A stretch of DNA of 64,000 nucleotides, from the NCBI GenBank assembly GCA_013214355.1, contig JABSSL010000019.1, positions 117,594 to 181,593 on the forward strand, in the 5' to 3' direction. The number at the start of each line of letters is the position of its first letter. The first letter of the stretch is position 1. A model generated the notes under the pieces. That model was not told the DNA's origin, ran no database searches, and saw nothing but the letters and a program-made list of their open reading frames with translations. The DNA is from Saprospiraceae bacterium (GTDB lineage: Bacteria > Bacteroidota > Bacteroidia > Chitinophagales > Saprospiraceae). Positions 52,976 to 61,610 of the stretch are shown piece after piece. A program made the translations under genes and the position numbers.

Positions 52976-55525
52976 TTAATCCTTCATACTTAGGGCATCT
53001 TCAATTCGACTCATACAGTCTTTTACATGGTATCCACTAAGATTATTGCCGTACTTTTTGGAGGCCTTCTTCAAGTCTCCATGCAATCGTAACAAGGTAC
53101 CATGGGACATGGAAACGATATCTGTATACTTTGGATTCATGGACGGCCCAGTCACGCCCGCACCACCAAAGGAGAATCTAAAGCTACTACCTGCCTTTGG
53201 CTCTAGCATACTGATCATTTTTTCCAAGTACATTTTTTGTAGGTTACGACGATGAATTGTGATGGGACGATTTCCTGTCACTTCATTCCAAATGCCCTTG
53301 TACAAATCATCATACATTTCCTCCATGGTATAAACATCCCCTCCGCGAGATTCAGTTTCCATAATCCGTTGCAACCTAGAAACCGACATCAAGCTATTCA
53401 AAGTTGATTCTTGTAATCTAGCTATAGCGGCCACTCCTTGATCAGGTCTTAATTTATTCAAGATATTCCGATCAAACATCCAGGTTGGTGTTGTGAATAG
53501 GTGCCGATTCAGAAAGTTGACGGCACTTTTTTGCATAGCCTTAGGGGCTGCTTCATATACCACTTCCTCCTGGTCGTAGGTTTTTGGTGTTTCGAACACT
53601 CCTCCTACCCATTTGGTAACGTGACCAATATAGCGGCGGTATTGCCCCACAACTCCGTTATAAGTCTCTCTAGCCATTTCGTAGGTTTTGGCATCTTCCT
53701 CTGTCCACTCTAAGATATTAGGAATAATTCGCTGAAGGTTTTTGATACCATATTCAGAAGCCTCCATAGAGTTATCGCCTACATCTTCGGATTGTGCTCT
53801 AGGATCATAGACATTCGTTTCCGTAAGGAATAACAGTCGCTTATTGCCAGCAGCTTTTTCCTTGTACCACATATTAAGGATCGTGCGATCTTCATACTCA
53901 TCTTTGGAATTGTAGATCGGCTTGTAGTTCCATTCGATGGCCCATTTGTCATAATCCCCCACTCTTGGGAATAAATTCTTCACACCATCTTCTGGCTGAG
54001 CCACATAATTAAAGCGAGCGTAGTCCATGATGGAAGAGGTGTGTCCATGTTTGGCCATAAAATCAGGATCGCGCAGCTTCTCTACTGGAGTAGCATTACT
54101 TGATCCGAAGTTGTGTCGAAGGCCAATGGTATGTCCCACTTCGTGTGCAGCGACAAATCGAATCAGTTGTCCCATCAATTCGTCATCATAGACATTTGGA
54201 CGGGCCTTGGGATCGTTTGGCGCAGCTTGGATCGTGTACCAGCGCTTCAGGAGCATCATAACATTGTGATACCAGCCAATATGACTCTCCAAAATCTCTC
54301 CAGAACGTGGATCATGTACATTAGGACCGTAGGCGTTCTGAATATTTGAAGCAAAGTATCGCACAACTGAGAATCTTGCGTCTTCCAGACTCATATTTGG
54401 ATCATTCTCGGGCCAATCCTTGGCTTGGATCGCATTTTTCCACCCTGCTTGTTCAAAAGCCACTTGCCAATCCTCCACTCCTTGCTTGAGATAAGAACGC
54501 CACTTCATTGGAGTAGCAGGATCAATATAAAATACGATCGGCTTAGCTGGTTCAATGAGCTCTCCATTTTGTTGTCGACGAATATCAGCATCATTCTTAG
54601 CCTCTAAGCGCCAACGAACAGCAAAGGATTCCGTTTTAGCTCTCTGGCCTTCACCATCGAAAATCGTGTAACGGTTCGAGAAAATACCTACTCGAGGATC
54701 ATAGAACCTACGGCGCATTGGCGTCTCTGGTAATAAAATCATCGAAGTGTTCAATTCGAAGGTCACAGCTCCAGAAGCCACACCGGCCGCTAGATCTATC
54801 GTCCTAGATCGCCCGGTGGACCCAGGTCGAGGAGGAGTAGGAGGTGTGACGGAATAAGTCTTCACACTACGGACTTCGACATTGATGGGAAAAGCCTTAA
54901 TGCTTTCTATGTAAGAGCGATCTTTTTGAATCGCTTTCATTTTATAGCGACTCTTTGTACGCGTAGAGATATCAAAAGCTTGATTGGGTCGATCAAAAAA
55001 TGGTCCAACTTCAATCAAGACCGAAGTGTCTTTACGCTCCGCTTTGATATCGAAAGAAGCAGCAATTGGATTTACATTGGAATTCTGAACGGCTTGATAG
55101 ATAGGTTCCAGACTATCCGCTACATTTATATAGCTAATGATTCGAATAAAGACATTCTTTTTGGGACCTTTTTCAAATTGGAATACTTGCCGGTTGGCTT
55201 GCTCCCCACCATAACCCGCTCCAGTGGGGGTTTTGGACATACGCGTGATGGCCATGATGTCCCTTCCAAATAGTGATTCGGGGATCTCAAAGTATCTCTT
55301 ATCCCCAACTTTGTGCACATGAAGCATGCCTTCCATTGTTTCGGCATCCTTGGTAATGATATCTTGGAAGGTCTTTGGTTTCTCTTTCTTCTTGTCATCT
55401 CCACCTTTCTCTCCTTTGGGTCCTCGAGGTCCTGGCTGGGCTAAGGCAAGGACAGGTATTAGAAATAACAAAAATAAATAGGTCAAGGCCTGGTACGACC
55501 TTGTAGGTAGATAAACTTTTTTCAT
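52976..55525 (-). CDS. large exported zinc metalloprotease (DUF5117/DUF4953)
   Basis: 849 residues from the ATG at 55525, with a signal peptide (YLFLLFLIPVLALA-QP). A DUF5117-like N-terminal domain (about 85-280) is followed by the metzincin-like core DUF4953 with HEVGHTIGLRHNFGSS (zinc ligands in HExxHxxGxxH), preceded by SHIGWYHNVMM and followed by the SIMDYARFNYV Met-turn. Lengths around 800-850 are normal. Probably periplasmic or cell-surface. Substrates unknown. Confidence 0.92.
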   Translation of the reverse strand: MKKVYLPTRSYQALTYLFLLFLIPVLALAQPGPRGPKGEKGGDDKKKEKPKTFQDIITKDAETMEGMLHVHKVGDKRYFEIPESLFGRDIMAITRMSKTPTGAGYGGEQANRQVFQFEKGPKKNVFIRIISYINVADSLEPIYQAVQNSNVNPIAASFDIKAERKDTSVLIEVGPFFDRPNQAFDISTRTKSRYKMKAIQKDRSYIESIKAFPINVEVRSVKTYSVTPPTPPRPGSTGRSRTIDLAAGVASGAVTFELNTSMILLPETPMRRRFYDPRVGIFSNRYTIFDGEGQRAKTESFAVRWRLEAKNDADIRRQQNGELIEPAKPIVFYIDPATPMKWRSYLKQGVEDWQVAFEQAGWKNAIQAKDWPENDPNMSLEDARFSVVRYFASNIQNAYGPNVHDPRSGEILESHIGWYHNVMMLLKRWYTIQAAPNDPKARPNVYDDELMGQLIRFVAAHEVGHTIGLRHNFGSSNATPVEKLRDPDFMAKHGHTSSIMDYARFNYVAQPEDGVKNLFPRVGDYDKWAIEWNYKPIYNSKDEYEDRTILNMWYKEKAAGNKRLLFLTETNVYDPRAQSEDVGDNSMEASEYGIKNLQRIIPNILEWTEEDAKTYEMARETYNGVVGQYRRYIGHVTKWVGGVFETPKTYDQEEVVYEAAPKAMQKSAVNFLNRHLFTTPTWMFDRNILNKLRPDQGVAAIARLQESTLNSLMSVSRLQRIMETESRGGDVYTMEEMYDDLYKGIWNEVTGNRPITIHRRNLQKMYLEKMISMLEPKAGSSFRFSFGGAGVTGPSMNPKYTDIVSMSHGTLLRLHGDLKKASKKYGNNLSGYHVKDCMSRIEDALSMKD

Positions 55526-55700
55526 ACTAGCAGATTTGGTCAACGATTATGCAATCACAACTCCTAAAAGAGTAATTTTGTTTAGGACGGCAAACTTAAA
55601 GGTTTTTTGACCAGTGATCTTACACTAGGCTCAGAATTAGCAGGATTAGAAAAATCTAAAGAGTTGTTGGTAAAATCTTGGCATTTCTTTCTAGAGCTTT

Positions 55701-56351
55701 TTAGTCTAACAGCTCAATCTTATTTCGACCTAAACGTACCTTTCCCTGCTTTTCAAGTTGCTTGAGTAAACGGGATATAGCTTCTCGAGAGGCATTTAGG
55801 TCGTAGGCAATAGCTTGATGAGTGGTGGAAAGGACAGGGTTAGTGTTGACTTGAACTTTTTGCCTCAAATATTCCAGTAGTCTCTCATCCATTTTCTTGA
55901 AAGCAATACTATCGATGGTCTTAATCAAGTCGCGCATGCGTTGATCATAGGATCGCATGACAAAATTCTTCCAGCTTTGGTATTTCCTCATCCATTCATC
56001 AACGTACTGGATCGGAATGCCAATCATACTAACATCCTCCTCCGCTACCGTACGAATATCACTTTGCTTGTTCATCATACAGCAAGAAAATGACATGGAA
56101 CAAGTCTGTCCGGCCTCCAAGAAGTATAGAAGTAATTCATTACCCTCCTCGTCTTCCCGTTGCACCTTTATACTACCGCTCAACAGTAGTGGGACTAATT
56201 TGATGTATCCACCATAATCTTGGATCACCTGTCCCGCTTTAAAATGGTAAAGTTTGCCCACAGACATGATCTCTTCTTGCAAAGCTTTTTCCGCTAAAAC
56301 AGGAAAATGGCGCTGGACCAGGCGTAAAATATCTAGTTCAGTAGCATTCAT
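55701..56351 (-). CDS. Crp/Fnr-family transcriptional regulator
   Basis: 216 residues. A cyclic-nucleotide-binding-like domain (about 25-130) includes FKAGQVIQDYGGYIKLVPLLLSGSIKV and a CSMSFSCCMMNKQSD run rich in Cys. The C-terminal winged helix is HQAIAYDLNASREAISRLLKQLEKQGKVRLGRNKIELL. The Cys-rich segment might sense redox or metal, as in Bacteroidota Crp relatives next to sulfur or metal genes; this is inference. Its ATG overlaps the stop of a 56-residue gene. Confidence 0.9.
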   Translation of the reverse strand: MNATELDILRLVQRHFPVLAEKALQEEIMSVGKLYHFKAGQVIQDYGGYIKLVPLLLSGSIKVQREDEEGNELLLYFLEAGQTCSMSFSCCMMNKQSDIRTVAEEDVSMIGIPIQYVDEWMRKYQSWKNFVMRSYDQRMRDLIKTIDSIAFKKMDERLLEYLRQKVQVNTNPVLSTTHQAIAYDLNASREAISRLLKQLEKQGKVRLGRNKIELLD

Positions 56352-56518
56352 TCTTCGGCTAGCTTTTCTTCGATGGAGGCCAATCGTTTTTCAATTTGGA
56401 GAAGCTTCTCCAGAATTAAAACATGCGTCTTTTTAGCATCAATACCTACCGGGCTAGTATCGCTATGAATCGCTTTCGCAATAGCCTCAAAGTTTTCTTT
56501 TTCTATATTGAGATCCAT
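56348..56518 (-). CDS. small coupled protein upstream of the Crp/Fnr regulator
   Basis: 56 residues from the ATG at 56518 to the TGA at 56348-56350. The stop shares four bases with the Crp/Fnr ATG (ATGA), a typical coupling junction. The sequence is helical and acidic/basic, with a C-terminal coiled-coil pattern (THVLILEKLLQIEKRLASIEEKL). No family was recognised. Tight coupling, clean codon use and a start without competing frames support a real gene; a regulatory partner role is possible. Confidence 0.6.
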   Translation of the reverse strand: MDLNIEKENFEAIAKAIHSDTSPVGIDAKKTHVLILEKLLQIEKRLASIEEKLAEE

Positions 56519-56553
56519 AATTTAGATTTAAATCTACTGAGCGCAATGATAAA

Positions 56554-56592
56554 AATAGCTGAAACAAACAGTATCTGTTTATTTCAGCTATT
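56554..56592 (-). terminator. 18-bp stem after the arsR-type gene
   Basis: AATAGCTGAAACAAACAG (56554-56571) pairs with 56575-56592 at 17 of 18 positions around a three-base loop. On the minus strand it is followed by TTTATC. It lies between the ArsR-type stop and the small gene start, so it probably ends the arsR transcript or separates the two units. Confidence 0.65.
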
Positions 56593-56598
56593 CGTGCA

Positions 56599-56617
56599 TC
56601 ACACCCGAGGGGTGTGA
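56599..56617. promoter_or_regulatory. TCACACCC-GAG-GGGTGTGA palindrome
   Basis: An 8-bp perfect inverted repeat around GAG, just upstream of the larger stem. A TAGCTATT copy follows it and matches the arm of that stem. The symmetry suits a dimeric regulator such as Crp/Fnr or ArsR acting on the small-gene/Crp unit, or a second hairpin. Confidence 0.45.
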
Positions 56618-56688
56618 TAGCTATTAGATAAGGTAATATTAGGAAAGTCGGTATCGGAATCCAGAATCGAACATCCACCTTGTTTTCC

Positions 56689-57003
56689 TTACATATTACA
56701 CTGGCAGTTTTCCAAGCATTCAATAATCAGGGAAACATCTCTTTCTTTCAGGGAATACATCATACTTCTCCCTTCGCGCTTAACACTTAGTATTCCCTTC
56801 AGTCTCATGTTTTGAAGATGATGAGAAGTCAAGGACTGTTCACTGCCAGTCCGCTCACAGATCTCCTTCACAGAGAGCTTCGGATACTGTTCCAGTAAGT
56901 GAATAATGGCTAAGCGAGTGGGATGGGCGACCGTTTTCAAGATGTAGGCAATTCGCTCTAACTTCTCTACTAATTCCCCTTGAATCACATTATTTGAATC
57001 CAT
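56689..57003 (-). CDS. ArsR-family winged-helix regulator
   Basis: 104 residues. ILKTVAHPTRLAIIHLLEQYPKLSVKEICERTGSEQSLTSHHLQNMRLKGILSVKREGRSMMYSL is a full ArsR helix-turn-helix and wing. A CLENCQCNM tail carries three Cys that could bind metal or sense persulfide; the usual CVCDLC motif in helix 3 is absent. Monocistronic in appearance. Confidence 0.9.
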   Translation of the reverse strand: MDSNNVIQGELVEKLERIAYILKTVAHPTRLAIIHLLEQYPKLSVKEICERTGSEQSLTSHHLQNMRLKGILSVKREGRSMMYSLKERDVSLIIECLENCQCNM

Positions 57004-57057
57004 GACTTAAAGGTATGAACATATTTTCACAATAACAAAGGAGCATGTCTGCTAGCT

Positions 57058-58074
57058 CTATAATTCGAGCATGGCTTTGATCACGCCTGTTTCCGGTTTT
57101 AACCAGTCTTCAAAATGTTGGGGCATGTCTAGAAAGGGAACAGTATGGGTTACAAAAGAGTTTACCGGAAACTTCTTTTGATTGAGTTTGTCCATCACGT
57201 AATCGAAATCCTGACGAGTTGCATTTCGGCTACACAAGAGCGTTGTTTCTTTGGCATGAATGGCTGGATGTCGGTAGTTGAGTTCTCCCTTATACAAACC
57301 TACAAGTACAAACTTACCTCCATGCGACATATAATCAACTCCACTTTCCAAGGCTCTTTTATTTCCAGTTGCATCAAAAACCACTTGAGCCATATCTCCG
57401 TCTGTCATCGCTTCGATTTGCGCTTGCGCATTACCTTGTAGGACATTCACGGTATCCGAAATCCCAAGGTTCTTCTGGACAAATTCCAGGCGGCTATCCT
57501 GCACATCTAAGGCAATGACCCTTGCCCCCTCCATCTTAGCAAATGCCATGACGCCAATTCCAATTGGGCCACATCCCATGACCACGACAGTATCCTTATC
57601 TGTCAACTGTGACCGTCGTATGGCATGCGCACTGATCGCCAGAGGTTCTAGAATGGCGATTTCTGCCCATTCTAAATGATTAGCAGACAAGAGCAAATCT
57701 TCTGAGAGTACTATTCGTTCTTGCATACCTCCATCGCTATGCACACCAAGCACTTGAATGGATGTACAGCAGTTTGGCTTGCCTCTCCGGCAGGCGATAC
57801 ATACCCCACAACTTATATAGGGCATAATACCAACACGGTCTCCAGCTTTAAATGCGGTTACCTCCGGACCTACCCTTAGGACCGAGCCGGCCAATTCATG
57901 TCCCAAGATCCGAGGGTATTCAAAAAAAGGTTGATTTCCTTGGAACGCATGCAAATCGGTCCCACAAATACCAATCCTCTTCATTTGAATTAATACTTGT
58001 TTGCCCGCTAAAGTTGGTTCTGATTTTTCTTTAATGAGAAACTGACCGGGTTCCTCGCAGACGATATATTTCAT
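57058..58074 (-). CDS. lgoD: zinc-dependent L-galactonate 5-dehydrogenase (LgoD-like)
   Basis: 338 residues, medium-chain dehydrogenase. Catalytic zinc: GICGTDLHAF (Cys) and GHELAG (His-Glu). Structural zinc: the CGVCIACRRGKPNCC four-Cys run. NAD site: VVVMGCGPIGIGVMAFAK. Blocks shared with E. coli LgoD, from memory, include GNQPFFEYPR.LGHE, GVHSDGG, LEPLAISAHAIRR, FDATGN, VGLYKGEL and KETT...SRNAT. LgoD oxidises L-galactonate to D-tagaturonate. Divergent from a LacI regulator with a palindrome in between; the pathway's next enzymes lie across that regulator. Confidence 0.88.
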   Translation of the reverse strand: MKYIVCEEPGQFLIKEKSEPTLAGKQVLIQMKRIGICGTDLHAFQGNQPFFEYPRILGHELAGSVLRVGPEVTAFKAGDRVGIMPYISCGVCIACRRGKPNCCTSIQVLGVHSDGGMQERIVLSEDLLLSANHLEWAEIAILEPLAISAHAIRRSQLTDKDTVVVMGCGPIGIGVMAFAKMEGARVIALDVQDSRLEFVQKNLGISDTVNVLQGNAQAQIEAMTDGDMAQVVFDATGNKRALESGVDYMSHGGKFVLVGLYKGELNYRHPAIHAKETTLLCSRNATRQDFDYVMDKLNQKKFPVNSFVTHTVPFLDMPQHFEDWLKPETGVIKAMLEL

Positions 58075-58121
58075 CTAAATTGCTTCAAAAAATTTGATAA
58101 TAAGAGTAAAGAAGATATTTT

Positions 58122-58139
58122 TGTTCAATCGATTGAACA
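58122..58139. promoter_or_regulatory. LacI-type operator palindrome
   Basis: TGTTCAATCGATTGAACA is an 18-bp perfect palindrome with a central CG, the standard form of LacI/GalR operators. It lies 22 bases before the LacI-family gene and 48 bases before lgoD, so one site can control both. No second copy was noticed in the window. Confidence 0.8.
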
Positions 58140-58160
58140 GACAGCCAAAGATAGCCTAAT

Positions 58161-59183
58161 TTGAAGAATAAAAAAACGACCATCAGTGATATTGCCAAGG
58201 CCTTGAATTTATCTCCCTCTGCTGTCTCCAAAGCCCTCAACCATCATCCTCGGATAAGTAAGGCAACCAAAGAGGCAGTACAGCGGATGGCTGCTGAACT
58301 GCAGTATGAACCCAATCATTTAGCTGCGGCTTTGCGAAAAGGCAAGAGTCATTTAATTGGCATCATCGTCCCTGCTATTGATATTAATTTTTTTGCCAGC
58401 GTCGTGAAAGGTATTGAATCTATTATCAATCAGGAAGGCTATAACGCCATTATCACCCAGTCCGATGATCTAGCCGAGAAAGAAATTCGAAATATCGATG
58501 CGCTCCTCAACACACAGGTGGATGGCATCATCTGCTCACTGGCCAATACCACGAGCGAATACGATCATCTGGAGAAGATTATGTCGAAAGAAGTGCCCTT
58601 AGTATTATTTGATCGAACGCCTGGTCGAGCGGACATTAGCACTGTGGTGATTGATGACTATCAAGGAGCGGTCAGCGCAACCGAACATTTAGTGGAGGAA
58701 GGTTGTCAAACTATTTTGCATCTAGCTGGCCCACTAGAGACCCTACCCTATCGCTTGCGGGCGGAAGGCTATCAAGATGTATTGAAAAAGCACAATATTC
58801 CCTTTCGGTCAGAATTGATCATGCCCAGCGGACTAACTCAAACAGATGGGATAAACTGCATTAAGAAAGCCCTTAATCTTAACCTAGCTATCGATGCCGT
58901 ATTTGCTGCTAGTGATCATGCCGCTCTGGGGGCAATGCGAGAGCTGGCAGAACGGGGAATCAAAGTGCCAGAAGAAGTCGCAGTGGTAGGGTTCAGCAAC
59001 GAAGGCTTTGGCCCATTTGTAGAGCCTAGTCTTAGTACGGTAGATCAACACGGAACACAGATGGGAGAATGGGCCGCCAAGCTCCTCTTGAAGCAATGTG
59101 AAAATAAAGGGAAAAAGATCAAATATGAAAAGGTCGTTCTACCAACAGACCTGATCGTTAGATCATCATCCCGTAGGAAGTAA
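58161..59183 (+). CDS. LacI-family transcriptional regulator
   Basis: 340 residues. The start must be TTG at 58161, because the helix-turn-helix (TISDIAKALNLSPSAVSKALNHHP) begins eight residues later and the next in-frame ATG is inside the protein. The hinge helix reads NHLAAALRKGKSHLIGII, and the periplasmic-binding-like effector domain spans about 60-335 (DQHGTQMGEWAAKLLLKQ). Likely represses lgoD and the sugar-acid operon; effector probably a sugar acid. Confidence 0.92.
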   Translation: MKNKKTTISDIAKALNLSPSAVSKALNHHPRISKATKEAVQRMAAELQYEPNHLAAALRKGKSHLIGIIVPAIDINFFASVVKGIESIINQEGYNAIITQSDDLAEKEIRNIDALLNTQVDGIICSLANTTSEYDHLEKIMSKEVPLVLFDRTPGRADISTVVIDDYQGAVSATEHLVEEGCQTILHLAGPLETLPYRLRAEGYQDVLKKHNIPFRSELIMPSGLTQTDGINCIKKALNLNLAIDAVFAASDHAALGAMRELAERGIKVPEEVAVVGFSNEGFGPFVEPSLSTVDQHGTQMGEWAAKLLLKQCENKGKKIKYEKVVLPTDLIVRSSSRRK

Positions 59184-59229
59184 AGACACTACATAAATAG
59201 CAATACATAAAACATTTATCGATTACATT

Positions 59230-59901
59230 ATGGCTAAGTACACAAGAATTGAGGTAGCGCAGACGATGGAAAAGATCGGTTTGGTGCCGCTCTTCTACCA
59301 TCCAGATATTGAACTAGGTAAAGAAGTCATCGCCGCTTGCTACCGTGGAGGAGCAAGGATCATAGAGTTCACCAATCGCGGCGATTTTGCACACGAGGTA
59401 TTTGCCGCTTTGAATAAGTACGCCCTAGAGGAATTGCCAGGCTTGATCATGGGAGTAGGCTCGGTGGCAGATGCTGGGGCTGCTTCACTCTACATGCAGC
59501 TAGGAGCAAACTTAATCGTCACTCCAGTCTTCCGGGAAGATATAGCCCTGGTTTGCAATCGGAGAAAGGTGCTATGGTCTCCTGGCTGTGGGACATTAAC
59601 AGAAATTGCAAAGGCAGAAGAGTTGGGATGTGAAATTGTAAAAGTATTTCCTGGGGGAACTTATGGTCCTGGCTTCGTCAAAGCCATCAAGGGACCGCAC
59701 CCTTGGACCAGTATTATGCCAACAGGAGGCGTTTCTCCGACCGAGGAAAATCTAAAGGGCTGGATCGATGCCGGCGTTACCTGTGTAGGAATGGGATCTA
59801 AATTGATTACCAAGGAAGCCCTAGCAACGCGAAATTTTGATCTAATTGAAGAAAAAACTCGTTCAGCGATAGAATTGATTCAAAGACTTAGAGCATCATG
59901 A
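59230..59901 (+). CDS. 2-dehydro-3-deoxy-phosphogluconate (KDPG) aldolase
   Basis: 223 residues, class I aldolase. Schiff-base Lys in EIVKVFPGG; substrate phosphate loop IMPTGGVSPTEENL; IIEFTNRG and GVGSVADAG are also conserved. It splits KDPG into pyruvate and glyceraldehyde-3-phosphate and can also act on 4-hydroxy-2-oxoglutarate. Starts 46 bases after the LacI-family gene and overlaps uxaA by four bases. Confidence 0.92.
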   Translation: MAKYTRIEVAQTMEKIGLVPLFYHPDIELGKEVIAACYRGGARIIEFTNRGDFAHEVFAALNKYALEELPGLIMGVGSVADAGAASLYMQLGANLIVTPVFREDIALVCNRRKVLWSPGCGTLTEIAKAEELGCEIVKVFPGGTYGPGFVKAIKGPHPWTSIMPTGGVSPTEENLKGWIDAGVTCVGMGSKLITKEALATRNFDLIEEKTRSAIELIQRLRAS

Positions 59902-61556
59902 CCAACTTACCTCCTTACCTCCAACTCCATGAACAAGACAATGTGCTGGTAGCTCGCTTGGACTTAAGTGAAGGCAGTCAGCTAGATTGGCAAGGGAATC
60001 TAATTAGAATACAAGAAGATGTACCTGCTAAACACAAATTCACCATTGAAGCTTTAGCAGAAGGCGATCAAGTTATTATGTACGGTGTGCTAGTTGGCAA
60101 AACCACCAAAGCCATCCCGCAGGGCGGCCTAATCAGCACTGACAACTTAACCCATGCCACTAGATCCTACGAACAACGAGAAGCTAAGCTGGACTGGAAC
60201 GCACCAGATGTCAGCCGATGGAAGGACAAACACTTCTTGGGCTATCACCGCAAAGATGGATCGGTGGGTACCGCCAACTACTGGATTGTGGCTCCCCTAG
60301 TCTTCTGTGAAAACCGTAACATTAAAGTGCTAGAAGCAGCCCTGGGCGAGGCGCTCGGATATCGTACTGAACGCTTGTTTACAGTGGACGTTCCTAGCTT
60401 GGTAAGCAAGTTTCAGGCGGGAGCCACGGCCGAGGAAATTAGGGATACACCGATCATTCAGACGGCCGAGGATCGGCTTCTAAATCGCCCCTTTCCCAAT
60501 GTAGATGGCATCAAGTTTTTGACGCATCAAGGTGGATGCGGAGGTACGAGAGAAGATTCCGAAGCATTATGTCATTTGTTAGCTGGCTACATCACGCATC
60601 CGAATGTAGCGGGGGCCACTATTTTGAGTCTAGGATGTCAAAATGCAGAAGATAGCTATTTGATGAAAGCTATTAAGCAACGAGATCCAGCTTTTGATAA
60701 GCCGCTGGTTATGCTCGAACAGCAGCGCTCAAAAAGCGAAAGAGCTTTCATCGAAGAGGCCGTAAAATCAACCTTCATTGGTTTGATGAAAGCCAATAGT
60801 TTAACCCGACAACCCGCTCCCCTCAGCAAGTTGACTTTAGGACTGGAATGCGGAGGATCAGATGGTTTTTCTGGCATCAGTGCCAATCCGGCCTTGGGCC
60901 ATACCTCAGATTTATTGGTAGCCCTGGGTGGAAGTAGCATTCTGGCAGAGTTCCCAGAGCTTAATGGTGTGGAGCAAGAGTTGATCAATCGATGTGAAAC
61001 GGAGGAAATCGCGAACAAGTTTGTAAACATTATGAGAACCTACAGTGAACGAGCGCAGGCAGTAGGTTCTGGCTTTGATTACAATCCTTCTCCAGGAAAT
61101 ATCCGTGATGGCCTCATTACGGATGCCATCAAATCAGCAGGGGCGGCTAAGAAGGGAGGTACTTCGCCTGTGCGCGACGTCTTAGACTACACGGAACCAG
61201 CCGTCAAACCTGGACTTCACCTACTCTGTACACCGGGCAATGACGTAGAAAGCACTACCGGACTAGCTGCTTCGGGTGCAAACCTAATCGTCTTTACCAC
61301 TGGACTGGGTACACCCACTGGTAATCCCATTACGCCCGTTGTCAAGATGTCCACCAATAATGATTTGAATAAGCGGATGGGAGATATCATCGATATCAAT
61401 GCAGGGACGATTATTTCTGGAGAAGATACGATTGAGTCTAAAGGAGAGGAACTATTAGATTACCTCATAGAGGTAGCGAGTGGACGTCAAACTCCAGCCG
61501 CAGTGAGACTCAAGCAGGATGATTTCATCCCATGGAAGAGAGGTATTTCTCTCTAA
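59898..61556 (+). CDS. uxaA: altronate dehydratase
   Basis: 552 residues, longer than the E. coli enzyme. An N-terminal SAF domain (about 10-95) is followed by the dehydratase core: GYHRKDGSVGTANYW, LTHQGGCGGTREDSEALC, LGCQNAE, LGLECGGSDGFSGISANPALG and LLCTPGNDVESTTGLAASGANLIVFTTGLGTPTGNPITPVVKMSTN. Altronate is converted to 2-keto-3-deoxygluconate. A galactarate/L-fuconate dehydratase relative is the alternative, but the next gene (tagaturonate reductase) supports altronate. Confidence 0.9.
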   Translation: MTNLPPYLQLHEQDNVLVARLDLSEGSQLDWQGNLIRIQEDVPAKHKFTIEALAEGDQVIMYGVLVGKTTKAIPQGGLISTDNLTHATRSYEQREAKLDWNAPDVSRWKDKHFLGYHRKDGSVGTANYWIVAPLVFCENRNIKVLEAALGEALGYRTERLFTVDVPSLVSKFQAGATAEEIRDTPIIQTAEDRLLNRPFPNVDGIKFLTHQGGCGGTREDSEALCHLLAGYITHPNVAGATILSLGCQNAEDSYLMKAIKQRDPAFDKPLVMLEQQRSKSERAFIEEAVKSTFIGLMKANSLTRQPAPLSKLTLGLECGGSDGFSGISANPALGHTSDLLVALGGSSILAEFPELNGVEQELINRCETEEIANKFVNIMRTYSERAQAVGSGFDYNPSPGNIRDGLITDAIKSAGAAKKGGTSPVRDVLDYTEPAVKPGLHLLCTPGNDVESTTGLAASGANLIVFTTGLGTPTGNPITPVVKMSTNNDLNKRMGDIIDINAGTIISGEDTIESKGEELLDYLIEVASGRQTPAAVRLKQDDFIPWKRGISL

Positions 61557-61610
61557 GAAACTGTTTTGAAAGGAGTCAATTACTCTTGATCTATAGAAAA
61601 ACCAACACCT

